From: Strigamia acuminata
Taxonomy: Eukaryota; Arthropoda; Chilopoda; Geophilomorpha; Linotaeniidae
NCBI GenBank assembly: GCA_949358305.1
Contig: OX442318.1
Location: 10,584,517-10,648,516, forward strand
Length of the DNA: 64,000 bases
Reading direction: 5' to 3'
The notes under the pieces were generated by a model, which was not told the origin of the DNA, did no database searches, and worked only from the letters and a program-made list of their open reading frames with translations. The translations under genes and the position numbers were made by a program. This document shows positions 1-12,839 of this stretch, piece by piece. Each line of letters begins with the position of its first letter. The first letter of the stretch is position 1.

Positions 1-2999
1 GATTCTTCATTTTTTCCTGCAAAAAAGAAAAGGAAAAAAAAGAACACATTCTGATTACAGGCCTTTTATTATTTCTTCAACACACACGCAACTTATAATA
101 ATAAAAAAAAATTGGAAAATATAGATCGCATATACAATAGTAGTCACGACTTATCAAAGAAGGTGGCATAATATTTGACGGGCAAGCTTAATCACACATC
201 ACAAGTTCAAATAAACTCAGCCCACTTGTCGAGATCATTGATAACTTATTAATTCACCAACAAGACATTTACTGTATAAAATTGTAAGAGGAATAATAAT
301 ATAAAAAAAAAATGTTTTTTTTTTTAACTAAACAGCAATTTTATTTTTATAGTTTTCAATTCATGTCGAAATCAATGAATTGTTGAAGTAAAAAAAAATT
401 TGTTGCAAACTTTTGAAGGAAAGTTTGATTGTTGGTTAAATTTTGTTGCGATTGTTATGTTCAAGCACAGAAACAATAGCTGTGTTTAATCTTTCTTGTC
501 CTATACAACAATTAAAGTGTGAAATTGTTAGAAGAAGTGCATTGTTTGAGAAAAGAGAAAAGAAAAGAGCAAGAAAAAGTGTTTTATGAACAAAGTTAAG
601 TGAGTTATTAGTATCCGAGAGCCACGATAAATAAACCATGCTAATTTGGAATTCAGTTGGCCTTAGAAATGAAGAGGGGGGAAAGCGATCTTGAAATTTA
701 ATGTCTTGGTCCCCTGCAAGACTTTATTGAATTAAGCCAATGACAGTGCAATCAGCCCTTCATTCACCACCATTGATGATTACTTTGTAAAATGCCTTCG
801 TTAACGATAACACGAAATGGGAGGAGGATTAGAAGACAGCTTACTCTATAAATATTTTATTTCTTTGCCAATAAGAGGAGGGAGTTTGGTTGTAGGGTGG
901 GGATGGGAGGGAGAGGTTTTTTAGATCTGGAATAAGGGACTAGGCACAAGTGGAGATTCAGGGAATTTCATTTCAAGTGTGTAGCAGGGGGCTTGGGGCA
1001 CCACGGTCCACTATTGAAATTCCTTTGGCATTCTGCGCCAGAGATGGAATTGAAAATATACAGCATGAACTTGTATTTTGGGTGCTGGTGATAAGGGAAA
1101 TGTTGAAGGAATTAAAGAGAAAGGTGGGCTTTGATGTGAGATGTGAGAGGGTGGCTTGAACCTGGGCTGGGTGTGCAAAATGTCTTATTATTGTTGGTTT
1201 GGGAGACTCGAATTGTTTTATAAGGATTGCTAAGCCTGAGGACAGCGTTTAAAGGTGGTTTTGTTGTCGAATAATAACTTGTTTTTAACAATGTGCTCTT
1301 TGGCTCAATAAGTAATTGTTTTAAAGCGGATTTGTTTAGATATTCATTAAAGATAGACAGTTGTTGTGTATTCTACCATTGTTTTATTATTACAATGGTT
1401 TATTTAAATTTCAATACATTATTTATTAATGAATGAGTCAAAAACTTATTGTTGATTGGATATCGAAAAGCCGAACCACCGCGAACAATCGTGAAAGTTG
1501 TTTTATTTAACAATGATGATAATTCATTGCGAAACAAATGGAAAGCGGACTGTCTGTAGCACCGTAGTGGCTGATAAGTGAACTAATCTGAAGATAAGAG
1601 CCAATTGAGACCAGTTTTTACATGATTGTGCAGCTAGACTGTCAAGCTGCAGGAAGTGATATTCATTCTCTGTATGCATGACCAGTTTGCAAGTAATTTC
1701 TGAGAATCTGCACTGAAGCTAAAGACAGAAATTGGGTGGTGGAAACCAGGAGGAAGTGGTCAATTTGAAGCATCACTTCCTGTAGAATGCAAAATTGTTA
1801 GCGCAGTTCAACTTTAATTGTTTTGCCAGTGCGAAAATGAGAGTTTGGGAGCGGCGAAGATGTATCGAAAGCAAAGTTTTATTTAATTTAGATTCGTTTC
1901 CGCTCAGAATAGTTTGCGGTATTTTTTTGATGATATTTTGGGGGAAGAGAAAGAGAAAAGAGAAAAGAGATGTCTAAACCCGCATTCCACTTATCCAGTG
2001 AGTTGCTTGCTTGCTGCAAGTTTGTCTGCATGGCTGAATAGTATTGGGTCAACTGATTTGTTGCTGCTGGACAAGTTTTCCACTATTCTGGTGGAAGGAG
2101 AGTTAAAAAAAGGGAGAAATCTTTGGGATTCCAATCGGTATGAGTCATGGAACACAGGTAAAGAAAGAGAAGGATGGTGGTCGTTTTTCTGCCTCACTTG
2201 TCGCAGACTACACTGTCTGTTCCTGAATCACTTTAGACCTCTTTTTGGAAAAGGACTCGAGACACAGAGCAGTTAGAGATGGCTGATTTGATGTGGTAGT
2301 GAAACTGATTGACGAATGGCAAGTGACTTTGCGCTCAAAAACACATTTGTTCAAGAATGGAGGGAATGGGATGGGATGGGAAGATGCAGTTAGGTGAGCA
2401 ATTTTCAAGTCCAATGGACTTTTTTTTTTTTAAAAAAAAAAAAAAACTTTTTTCAAGAGATAAAAAGCAAAGAAAGGGCTATTTGTTTGTCTCATTGTTA
2501 AACAAAATAAATAAAATAAATGAAATTATTGAACGCGCCGAGATGAAATATTATTACTACTAACGCTCAGATCTGAATGATTGTTCAACCGAGCTTGCGC
2601 AAATCTTATTGTTTAAGATAAGAACATCGTTTAACCATTGTTACTATCCAAAATTGTTATTACAACATTCGTAACTGCCACTATTGTTACTCATTAGCGA
2701 ATTGTTCAATTTTTAAACAATCAACGAATATAAATTGAATGTTCGTCGCAAATAACCGTAAATGTGAACACATTTGTTCAACTTTGACATATTTTAAGAT
2801 AGTATTAATCTTGCAAAAAGCCATAAAGTTTCTCCCACTCTCTTTATTTAATGCAAGGAGTTGTTCTCCTAATAGTGTGAGACTCAGTTAAAGTGCTTAG
2901 CGGAACGAGGGTGAAAATAGCCCGAGTCGTTTCCCATAAATGTCTATCAAGCCCGATTTCACTCGCCATTTTATTGGTCATAGTTAACAGCTCCATTTT
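1..2999. other. Non-coding 5' region, nothing recognised
   Basis: AT-rich with scattered ATTGTT motifs but no orderly array. A T/A homopolymer palindrome lies at 2421-2446. The moderately GC-richer stretch 850-1160 is G-biased and free of repeats, and might be conserved non-coding DNA. No frame with splice sites or known domain was found. Confidence 0.4.
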
Positions 3000-3760
3000 T
3001 TTTTCTTTCTTCTCTTCATCTTCTCTTTTATATCCAACACCTACCTTTTTATTCTACCCCCATTTTTTCCACCACCAGGGGGTTATTGGGTGTGAAAGGG
3101 TAATTTTCAAGTGTAATAGGGTTATAAAAAGCAGTGTGGCATACCTCAGTCTTAATGAAGGGTGAGGGGGATTTGGGGAAGGGTAGAAGAGGCCAAAAAG
3201 GGGAGAGAAAAAAAATGTTACCCTCTCGAAAACCCTAAACCTCCCTCTTGTCTGTAAGGGTCATGTGACATGAAAGGGGAGTTTGGTTTTCAAGTCTTTG
3301 AGTCCACGTGCTGTTCTGGTGTTTCCTGTCACTTTTTTTCTCTTTTTTTATGAAGGTTTTAAAAAAAGGGGGGAAGGGGATATGTTTGAATGTGCCACCC
3401 ACAGATGGGGGTTGGGATGATGGGATGGATTGAAGGAGAAGTTCAGGTAGGGGAAATGGAAAAGTGAGGTGAATATTAAGTCGGGTGTAATTTGTTAGGT
3501 GTGGGAAATTTTGATAGGAAGTTATTATCAAGGGGAGTGTTTGGATGAAGAAATTGGGTGTTGGAAGAAAACTACGGTGATTAAATATGGAGGCAGCAAT
3601 TTTGGTGTTTGTTTGGCGGAATTTGCGGAGTTGGCCAATGATTTAGTACTTTTGCGAGAATAAAATTAATTTGAGTCGAGAAAAGAGTAAAATAAACCAT
3701 TGTTATAATTTTGGGAAACAATAAATAGAAAATCTTGTGTTTTTAATTTTTTTTATTGTT
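3000..3760. other. Composition flip, no gene
   Basis: CT-rich to about 3080, then G-rich (many GGGG and AGGGG runs) to about 3570. It resembles the flips at better-supported islands but lacks an octamer or CG-rich core. The frames in it are low-complexity. Confidence 0.3.
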
Positions 3761-3764
3761 TTAG

Positions 3765-4165
3765 AAACATTGTTTTATTGTTTGAGTCCAAAAATTACAC
3801 ATTAAAAGCATTGTTTCATTGTTTGAGTCCAAAAATAGCATATTAAAAGCATTGTTTCAGTTTGAGTCCAAAAATAGCAAATTAATAGCATTGTTTCAGT
3901 TTGAGTCCAAAAATAGCAAATTAATAGCATTGTTTTACTGTTTTGTGTCCAAAAATAGCAAATGAAAAGCATTGTTTCAGTTTGAGTCCAAAAATAGCAA
4001 ATTAATAGCATTGTTTCAGTTTGAGTCCAAAAATAGCAAATTAATAGCATTGTTTCACTGTTTTGTGTCCAAAAATAGCAAATTAAAAGCATTGTTTTAT
4101 TATTTGAATGCAAAAGCAACAATTAAAAGCATTGTGTCATTGTTTGAGTGCAGAGAGAATCAAAT
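3765..4165. repeat. Minisatellite, 39-base unit with longer variants
   Basis: About nine units built on AGCATTGTTTCAGTTTGAG followed by TCCAAAAATAGCAAATTAAT. Two 39-base units alternate with a 46-base variant (CATTGTTTCACTGTTTTGTG), giving a higher-order order. Each unit holds CATTGTT, a SOX-type site. The 39-base period leaves frames open on the - strand (TETMLLICYFWTQ repeats), judged not to be a protein. Confidence 0.85.
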
Positions 4166-4405
4166 TAAAGCGATATGGAGAATGACGTGTTTTGTCGGGG
4201 CAAGTCCAGTTTCCAATCAGAAGGAATAATCGATCGCGCAGTTGGAAGAGATGAAATGTAATACACGTTTGTTTTTCGTGTCCAACTTTAATCTTATCTA
4301 GTAATTGTTTAGTTTTGGTGTGGGCTCCCTTTATTTCTTTTTTTTTTTTTTTTCTTTTTTTTTCCAGGATGGATATTGGGTGACCCATTTGAAAGCATTC
4401 AAAAA

Positions 4406-4416
4406 ATGGTATAAAA
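4406..4416 (+). promoter_or_regulatory. TATA-box-like GGTATAAAAG
   Basis: GGTATAAAAGTGCC is an excellent TATA-box match and is followed by CT-rich, GC-balanced sequence where initiation could occur (4435-4450). It is preceded by a T tract ending in CCAG. No clear open frame follows. It could be a distal 5' promoter; weak evidence. Confidence 0.2.
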
Positions 4417-4737
4417 GTGCCTGGTCTGTACCTCCTCCCGTCCCATCTTTTGGATCCTTCACCCATGCAGGCCACGTTTTGAGTTACATTTGACTGTGCT
4501 TGAGCATTTGCTGCAACTCTACACTTGTGGTGATCTTTGCACATTTTTTTTCCTGGGGGGAGGGGTTTGAGGGATGGTTTGGTTTCCAGTAACACGGTAT
4601 TGATGATAAGAAATAATGGAGAAATAACTCATTAGGTACTAGCATTTTGGTTTGATTCTTTTTTTTATTTACGAATAAAATGGGATTTTGTTTTTTGTTT
4701 ATTAATAAAAATTTAAAACTATGAAACAATCAGTTAA

Positions 4738-4992
4738 ATTTTTTATCTTTTGCAATTAAACAATGACACAATGGTTTTCTCTCGTTGTGTTTTGACTTGA
4801 TGATGAAACAACGGTTTTAATTTTTGTTTTTTGCAATTAAACAATGAAACAATGGTTTTAATTTTTTTTTTTTTGCAATTAAACAATGAAACAATGGTTT
4901 TAATTTTTGTTTTTTGCAATTAAATAATGAAACAGTGCTTTTCGCATGTTGTGTTTTGGACTTAATAATGAAACAATGGTTTAAATTGTTGT
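4738..4992. repeat. Minisatellite, about 41-base unit
   Basis: About six units of TGCAATTAAACAATGAAACA followed by ATGG and a T-rich tail. Each carries two AACAATG-like sites. Two diverged units contain GTTGTGTTTTG instead of the T tail. Confidence 0.8.
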
Positions 4993-4999
4993 TTTTGCT

Positions 5000-5995
5000 T
5001 TTTAAAATTTAAAAACAAGTGTCTGGACTTTTAAATATCAAGTGAAACATTTAATTTTTAATTTTTATTGGATCAATAAAAGCAATATTTATTTTTTCAA
5101 ACATATATCACACTTTTGGATATTGTTTTAAAGATATATAAGATTACTTGTCGCGGAACACGCGGGATTAACTTCACCGAACAGGATTAAATGGAGGCTA
5201 AATCAACAAAAACAAGAGAATTATTTAAGATTCTTTTCTTGTCGGATAAAAAAACAAATACTAAATTGAAATAAGGGTTTGTTATCGCTGCGATCTAAGT
5301 CTTATAGCAGACTTAGGCCAAATAAATATCATTGAAGTTGTCTTTAAAAACTTTTCATTCTTTTTCCCTTCTTCTCTAAATTCTCTGCTTGTTTGGCCAA
5401 AAAGAAAAAAAGGATTTTGCTGGTAAGAAAAAAGTCAAGGATGGAAGAAAAAAAAATCATGATTTGAACTCATTGAATTTCACCAAGGTTTGGTGATGGG
5501 GGGTCAGTAAAAGAGAAAAGAGAGGTGGGGTCCTTGTTTCCCACAAGTCTTTGCGTGGGGGACCCAATTACAGCATGGGCTAGGTGATCTTAAGACCATT
5601 TATTCTGCTGACATGGCCATCCCGTAGGTTGCCTTATCAAACCCGGCGGAATTCGCCTTTCATTTGTCCCTGTGTGCCTTATAATGTTCTAACAGCGTTC
5701 CTCCTACCTTTTTTTTCTTGCTTGTTTGAAAGTTTGGTGAGAGAGGGGAAAATGTTGAGTTTTTTGAGTTTGTTGACAACAAAGACTTGAGTAAATGATG
5801 GAACTGTCTGATTGGAATTAGTTAGGGGGATTAATGGTGGGGAATGGGAAGGAATAGAATTTGGATGTTAGCTTAAATTGTGGGTTTGTGATAGATGAGG
5901 TTTTATTTTAAATGCTTAGAATGGAGGTTTTTTTAGGAGTTGTTTGGAGAGGATTTTGATTTAATTGGATTTGAATGTAGAGTTAATTTGAATAT
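5000..5995. other. Non-coding, nothing recognised
   Basis: AT-rich with a G-biased stretch 5440-5600 and 5800-5960. It has no array, no credible exon and no element ends. Confidence 0.35.
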
Positions 5996-6009
5996 TTAAA
6001 AAGTTAGTT

Positions 6010-6255
6010 TTGAATTAATTGTTTTGTTTTCAAAATTTGCTTTTGAATTGATTGTAATATTTTCAAAAGTCAATTTAGAATTGATTGTAATATTTTCAAA
6101 AGTCAATTTAGAATTGATTGTAATATTTTCAAAAGTTAATTTAGAATTGATTGTAATATTTTCAAAAGTTAATTTAGAATTGATTGTAATATTTTCAAAA
6201 GTTAATTTAGAATTGATTGTAATATTTTCAAAAGTTAATTTAGAATTGATTAAAA
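6010..6255. repeat. Minisatellite, 33-base unit
   Basis: Seven near-identical copies of AATTGATTGTAATATTTTCA plus AAAGTCAATTTAG. The unit is a multiple of three, so both strands stay open with 11-residue peptide repeats; these are artefacts. Confidence 0.9.
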
Positions 6256-6299
6256 ATTTGAAATTTTTCAAAATTTTCATTAGAATTGATGAAAATTTG

Positions 6300-6625
6300 G
6301 AAATTTAAAATTTTTCAAAATTTACTTTTGAATTTATTGATTTATTTGAAAATTTACTTTTGAAATTATTGAATTATTTGAAAATTTACTTTTGAAATTA
6401 TTGAATTATTTGAAAAATTACTTTTGAATTTATTGAATTATTTGAAAATTTACTTTTGAAATTATTGAATTATTTCATAATTTACTTTTGAATTTATTGA
6501 ATTATTTGAAAATTTACTTTTGAAATTATTGAATTATTTCAAAATTTACTTTTGAAATTATTGAATTATATCAAAACTTACTTTTGAATTTATTGAATTA
6601 TATCAAAATTTACTTTTGAATCTAT
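6300..6625. repeat. Minisatellite, 32-base unit
   Basis: About ten copies of TTTACTTTTGAAATTATTGA plus ATTATTTGAAAA, directly following the 33-base array but with a different unit. A/T only apart from two or three positions. Confidence 0.9.
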
Positions 6626-7369
6626 AAATACTAAAAAAAAAATATTTGATTTAAAAACCGATTTATTTATTTCTTATTTAAACCAATTAGCTACACTAAT
6701 TGAAATTGCATTAAAATTCAAACCACAAAGCACAAATAGGGAAAATGTGTGATTTAGTCAACTTTGAACGGCGTCTAATTTATCTAGGAAGTGGGATGAG
6801 GAAAAATAGTTGATGTCAGTAATTTTTTTTCTTCTTCTGAAGGAGTTTTGATTTTTTTTTAAAGAGGAGAGTTATCAGTGTTAAGCAGTTGTTTTCCTCC
6901 ACTTGAAAAAAAGAAGAAAAAAAATCAGTTGTTTGGAAAGTACAGTATACTTGACAGTGAGGTTTGTTCCATGTAGTTACAGCTTGAAGTAAGATTGAAG
7001 TTGTTTCCTTTGAGCGTTTCCGTTGAGGTGTGATTTTAGCGTTGAGACTTTTCTAGCAATTGAAGTTTCATTGCTGTGGGAAGAAGGGTCAGTCAGGTTG
7101 GTTGAGTTCTTCTCCCCAGATGGGACTAAAGAAAAGTCCACTTGAAAGTTGTTGCACTGTATTTCCTCTTTTTCAAACTTGATGGTAATACCAATGTGAC
7201 ATTTGGTGCAAAAGTGAAAAATTATTAACTCCGATTGATGTTAACTCAATTTTCGAGTCACTCACTTCAATTTACAATACAGCTGAAAAAGACTAGATAT
7301 GAAAGGTTTTCATGTTTTCTGCATCTGTCGTATTGTAAAAAAAAGTTAAAATTTATGTCAATTGCATTG

Positions 7370-7880
7370 TTTGAAATAATATTTTTCAACAAAATCATTG
7401 CTTAAAAGGAATTGCTGCATCAAACTCATTGTTTAAAATGGATTGTTGCAGCAAATTAGTTGTTTTAAATGGATGGTTGCATCAAATTAATTGTTTTAAA
7501 TGGATTGTTGCATCAAATTAATTGTTTTAAATGGATTGTTGCAACAAATTAGTTGTTTAAAATGGATTTTTGCATCAAATTAATTGTTTTAAATGGATTT
7601 TTCCATTAAATTAATTGTTTAAAATGGATTTTTGCATCAAATTAATTGTTTAAAATGGATTGTTGCAGCAAATTAATTGTTTAAAATGGATTTTTGCATT
7701 AAACTCATTGTTTTAAATGGATTGTTGCATCAAATTAATTGTTTAAAATAGATTGTTGCACCAAATTAATTGTTTAAAATGCATCGTTGCATCCAAATTG
7801 TTTTTAAAATGAATTGTTACACCGCTTGGCATTGTTTAAAAACCCATTTTTTTCGATTGCAGTATTTAAAATGCATTATT
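7370..7880. repeat. Minisatellite, 30-31-base unit
   Basis: About sixteen units of AAATGGATTGTTGCATCAAA plus TTAATTGTTTT. Each has ATTGTTGCAT and TTAATTG, A/T-rich sites of the kind SOX and homeodomain proteins bind. It degenerates to the right. Confidence 0.85.
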
Positions 7881-9880
7881 CCATCAACCACATTGTCAAA
7901 ACAGATTGTTACAACAACCCCATTACAAAATAAACGAAAAATTAACATTATTTTCAAAAATCCGTATTCGACATAAATCAAACACCAGCGTGTCCACCGC
8001 AGAAAACACCAACCAATAGTGACAAAGACACATACATTAGCATACATAATGTATAAAAATACTTCAACTTCGCGTTGACAGAGGGCGCCAGTGTAAAACC
8101 AACCTGAAAAAGATCGATACCGACCGAATCCAATACCGATGTTTTGACTTTCACTTCCCACACTTAAAACAACAATAACAGCACACCGAAAGCAAAAAAA
8201 AACGCCAAAAACCAACAATTGCGCCGCACAAGCCTCAAGACTTTCCCTTCGGAACACCAAACCCGAACCAAAGAAATGCAGGAAAAGCACAAGTGTTTTG
8301 GCAACGTCTAACCGGTTCTTTTCAAATTATGCAAATCAAGAGGGGAAAGAAATACTTGTGCAAGTTGGCCTATGCACAAACACTAGGGTTGATAGTATCA
8401 TGCCCTTCCGTGGATGGCTTGACATCAATTTAACACTTTATTCCCCCTCCATTTTTCCCCCTGACTTTAAAAAGGATCAAAAGGGGGGAAGGGCAGAACC
8501 CATTATGCCTACAACTTATTAGCCTATCCATACATTGGTTCAAGAGGGGAAAATGAACCCCTTTTTTTTCTTCTTTGAAGGGGGGTTATGAAAGGGTGAC
8601 CTACACCTCAAATGAGTCGAAACATGTTGTGAAGACCCCAGTTTGGTGACCCTCAGTTAGATTATGTGGCCAATTCTCCCCCAAGTGATTATGGAAGACA
8701 AATTGAAATGATAATGGGTTAAAAAGTTGTTAAGTTTTTTTTAAAATTGGGGTTGGGGCTCTTGGGAGTATTGGGAGGGAAGGGGTATGGGTTGAATTTA
8801 TAATTTGTTGGGTTTGGGTCATGGAAGGTTTAATCGGATGTCAAGTTGTGTGACAAATTAAAAGTGACAAGAGTGGTTTGTGACAATCGCTCGTCAGGGA
8901 GGGAAAAAAGAGGAAATGATTGTTTTTTTTTTTTGGTTTGTTTGTCCATCTAGTGGGAGAATTGGAAGGTTTTTTTGGAGTGTGTGGAAGGAATTTGCTA
9001 GATTTCATGGAATTGAGGTTCGGTGTTTTTTGTTTTGTTTGTCGGTGGTGAATTTGAATGAGTTGTGGTAGTTTTGGTGGTTTAAGTGGTTTAAAATGGT
9101 TTTATTATTGAAATAATTGTTTATTTTGAGCAAGAATTGATTGTTTTAATTGTTTAAACAATTATTTTATTTTTATTTTTGATTAAAGAATTATTTTAAT
9201 TATTTCAGCATTTTTTTTCTAAATTGTTTTAAATATTTTCAATTGTTTAAAACGTCGATAAATAAATACATAAATAAATAATAAGTAGTTTAAGTTGATC
9301 GATACAAGTAGAAATACAAGAAATGACGCATAAGCAGTCAATAATTCATTTATGTCAGTTCTGTCACGTTCTATTCTCACCAAGAAATCAAAGTTAGGAC
9401 CGTAACAAATAACACGCTGCAGTTTGATTAATTATTTAGCCCAAAGTTTTCCATTTGTTCATTTTTGATGTGTTACAAAGAAAGGTTTTTTTTTCTTTTC
9501 TTGCTTTTTCTCATGATAATTAAGTGGTTGGGAGATCAATACTAATTTTTAAAAGAAAATTATAACATGTTAACTTTGTACAAAAAGAGAAATATTGATG
9601 TTGGTTTCTGTTTTCTTTTTTTTCGAATAAGCAGAACACTTAAGTTTTGTATTTTTGTTTATTGTTATTACTTTCGGAGAAGATTTTCTTTCTCTCAAAC
9701 TGTGAGAACAAAACGTGTAAAGGTTTCTAGCGTGTCTACAATAAGCTTGTCATATTGACATGTCTTCTAACGTGAGTTGTAATTATTTCTTTTTTTTCTA
9801 TTTTTTTTTCTATTTTTTTTTTTTACGAATATTGTCGGGGACGAATTTCTACGAATTCGAATTTTTTTCGTATAAATTTT
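7881..9880. other. Repeat-poor stretch with strong strand asymmetry
   Basis: 7900-8290 is C/A-rich and contains the longest non-repeat - strand frame of the region (157 residues, 7817-8290), which resembles no family I know. 8550-9080 is G-rich. 9100-9880 is T-rich with ATTGTTT motifs and T homopolymers. No exon recognised. Confidence 0.35.
8329..8336 (-). promoter_or_regulatory. Octamer site ATGCAAAT
   Basis: Perfect POU-octamer. It lies at the boundary between C/A-rich sequence with CCAAT motifs (8013 and about 8129) and the G-rich region beginning near 8550. It may be bound by the product of this locus; no experimental support. Confidence 0.3.
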
Positions 9881-9884
9881 AGGC

Positions 9885-10185
9885 TTTTAAGTGCATTTTT
9901 TTTAGGCCTAATTTATAAAAATGTTCTTTTTTTTTAAGCTTAAAATTCATGAAATATTTATTTTTTGCCCTAATCCATGAAAATTTTGATTTTTAGGCTT
10001 AATTCATGAAAAAATTCATTATTTTAGGCTTAATTCATAAAAAAATTCATTATTTTAAGCTTAATTCATAAAAATACTCATTATTTTAGGCTTAATTCAA
10101 GAAAATATTCATTATTTTAGGCTTAATTAATGAAAATATTCATTATTTTAGGCTTAATTTTTGAAAATATACATTTTTGACAGCC
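9885..10185. repeat. Minisatellite, about 31-base unit
   Basis: About eight units of TTTTAGGCTTAATTCATGAA plus AATATTCATTA, the left ones degenerate and shorter. Confidence 0.8.
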
Positions 10186-10359
10186 CGAAATAAAAAATAA
10201 ATGAAATTTTATTTTGAAACACCCAAAAAACATTTAAAATTCTAAATATTTTGATAAATTACAACAAAAAAAAAACATTAACGCCCATTCAAATCAATAT
10301 TTTAGTTTAAAAAAAAAACTAATGAATTTTCTCGATTTTACAAAACCAAATGAATCCAA

Positions 10360-10620
10360 TTTGCATAAATTACTTGAAAACTTCAATTCATTTCCCGTCT
10401 TAAAACGCACAAAAGCCGCGCATTAGATTATTCTCGCCATCAGCTCTTTGGTGGCATCTAGCGGCGAGTATTGCAAAGAGCGCGCATCCATGGTTCGCCG
10501 GTGCCTTGCCGCGGTTCAGAACGTGTACCACCCACCGAGCCTAATGGATGCCTTACAGGCTGTGTCCATAGCTGGAGATCTGCTTAGCAAACGATGGCCA
10601 TGGTTTAGGTGTAGGTAGAT
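10360..10620 (+). promoter_or_regulatory. GC-richer island with CCAATTTGCAT at its left edge
   Basis: CCAATTTGCAT at 10366-10376 is followed by about 230 bases of mixed, CG-containing sequence without tandem repeats. To the left (10190-10360) C/A predominates; to the right (10620-11060) T/G. A good donor context, ACG|GTAAGT, occurs at 11055, so an untranslated 5' exon could end there, but no coding is visible. Interpreted as a candidate promoter or enhancer of the POU2 locus. Confidence 0.3.
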
Positions 10621-11059
10621 TAATTTGTAATCATCAAGGCTTTGTGCTTGTTTTGTCATAATTTGTCAAGGTGTGTCACAATGCGTGCTTGCTGTGAATG
10701 TCAGTCTGCCATGCTTCTCTCCTCCCTTTTATTTTTTTTTTATATTATTATTATTTTTTATTTATGTAGATTTTTTGTGTTGTTATTCCGGCTTTTATTT
10801 TTTACAAACCGCCGCTGAAATGTACTTAATTTGTCTTGATTGTTGGTGTTCGCTGTTTATTGTTGGTGGCGGTTTGCCCCGGCTTGTTTGTTGTGGTTAA
10901 CTGTTTTGTTTCTGTGTTGTGATGATTGTTTGGTGTTTTTACGCTTGTAGATTGTTGATAAATGTCTCGTTTTTTGCTATTGTTTGATTTTATTTGTCAT
11001 TTTTGGTTTGGTGTTGGGGATTATCGGTTTTTTTGGCGGGTTTCGTTGGTTACGGTAAG

Positions 11060-12475
11060 TTTTTATGTTAAAATAATGCTGGTTTTATGAGGGCGTTTAA
11101 CTATTTTTGCATTTAAGCGTAGAAATAATTTCTATTTTATATGATATAATATACATAGGTGATCAATAACATTATAAAAACTTGTGTTTACATTTTGACT
11201 TGGATCAATATCGATACGTGCATAAAAAGCTAATTTTAGTCTGATTTCCATCATGAAAATGACTAATTAAACCCAATTTGATGCCAATAAATGTAATAGA
11301 AATTAAATTTAGCCGTAGCGAAAACATTAAAATTATTTAACATTAATGTGGATGTCTACGACACATCAATATCCATCTAAAAACCAAAAAAAGATTAACA
11401 CAATGATTGACCATAATGTCTTAAAACAGTTCCCACTTCCCACACCTTTCGGCTCAAACTTGATATTAGAAAAAAAAATTTCTCTTTTGATGTCTTGATG
11501 GTTTTTCCAATGGCATCATTGTTTGTAGCTATAATACCTGGATAGAAGTTCTAGGAAATTACATATACATGTTTAATAGACCCTAAATTTAGCTTAAAAA
11601 AATTATTAGAAGAAAAAATGAGTTGGGAAGTCATTAGAAAGAAGAAAAAAGAGGGAACCAATGAGATTGTGTGAAACATGCATCAAACTCAGGATACAAT
11701 TACTGGTGCCTGTAAATGTGCACATTTATATACAATGGCCAATGATGGCATCTAATGGTGTCTGCAAATGACACTTTATTTTATAAAGTCTATAAAGAAA
11801 ATAAAGGGGTTTGTAAATGTAATTGAGGAAATAGAAATTGAATTTTATTTTTATTGTGAGTTTTATGGAAAATAAATAGAAATTTTTTTTTCCGCTTTTT
11901 TTTCTTTTCGGGTTTTGTTTTGGTTTTCTTTCAGTTGTTGGCCAGCTGCTATGATGAATGTTGTGACTTGGCATTAGTAGTGTTGGGTTGGGGGTCTCAA
12001 TGCACTCTAGTTTTCTGTCTTGGCGTCCCTCACCTGTTTTCTGCCTGGCATGAAGACCTGGGACCCTTGTGCTATTGACAAGTGGGGAAAATAAAAGGTT
12101 TGGACCCAAAGAGAAAATGTAACTGACATGCAGTTGAATATTTTTAGGTTGGAGGGATGTAAAAATGGAAGGGAAAGGTATATAATGTAAAGAAATAATA
12201 GAAAAAAATGGAGGATGTTTTTTTTTTTTTTTTTTTGAAAGGGAAATAGAAAATGTGATAAGAAAATGTGGAGTGAATTTGGAATTAGGTTTTATATGGT
12301 TGGAGAAGATGATTTTTTTTGTGTGTGTGGAATATTTTGAATTAAAAAGACAGTGGTTGGTGGGTTCGGAGGATGGGAATAAGAATTGTAAATAAAATAA
12401 TGATTAGGTTTTAAAAATTTAAAAAAGAGAAATTGATTGTTTGGGTTTAAATGTGAAATAAAGACGGTTACTAGC
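11060..12475. other. Non-coding, nothing recognised
   Basis: AT-rich, switching to G-biased near 11,960 (CAGTTGTTGGCCAGCTGC region) and purine-rich to 12,430. No array, element ends or exon seen. Confidence 0.35.
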
Positions 12476-12477
12476 GG

Positions 12478-12835
12478 CACAACAATTGAATAAAACAGAT
12501 TTTAAGAGCAACAATTGAATAAAACGGGTTTTTAGAGCCGCGACAATTCAACAAAACCGATTGTTGGCGCTGCAAGGATTAAATAAAACCGATTGTTGGA
12601 GTTCTAACCAATAATAAACTGTTTTTTAAAAATAAAAACGATTGTTTGGGCTTCGACGATTAAATAAAACTGATTGTTAGAGTTCTAACCAACAGTAAAC
12701 CGGTTTTTAGAAATAAAACTTAATGTTGGAGCTGCAACAATTACATAAAACTGATTGTAGGAGTCGTGGCGAACAATAAACTGAATTTTAAAAGTAAAAC
12801 TGATTGTTCGGGTTTCGCCGACAATTAAAATCTTG
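12478..12835. repeat. Diverged compound repeat with ATTGTT cores
   Basis: About six irregular units of roughly 55-65 bases sharing AATAAAACTGATTGTTGGAG, GTTCTAACCAACAATAAAC and a TTTTTAGAAATAAAA link. Copies differ by many substitutions, so the array is old. Confidence 0.65.
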
Positions 12836-12839
12836 TTAT

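Noticed and set aside
3802-4122. Repeat peptide TETMLLICYFWTQ on the - strand
   Set aside because: Comes from a 39-base minisatellite with unit a multiple of three; no initiation context or transcript signals.
7817-8290. 157-residue - strand open frame
   Set aside because: Half of it runs through a minisatellite and the rest is Cys/Phe/Val-rich from G/T-rich antisense; no similarity or splice signals.
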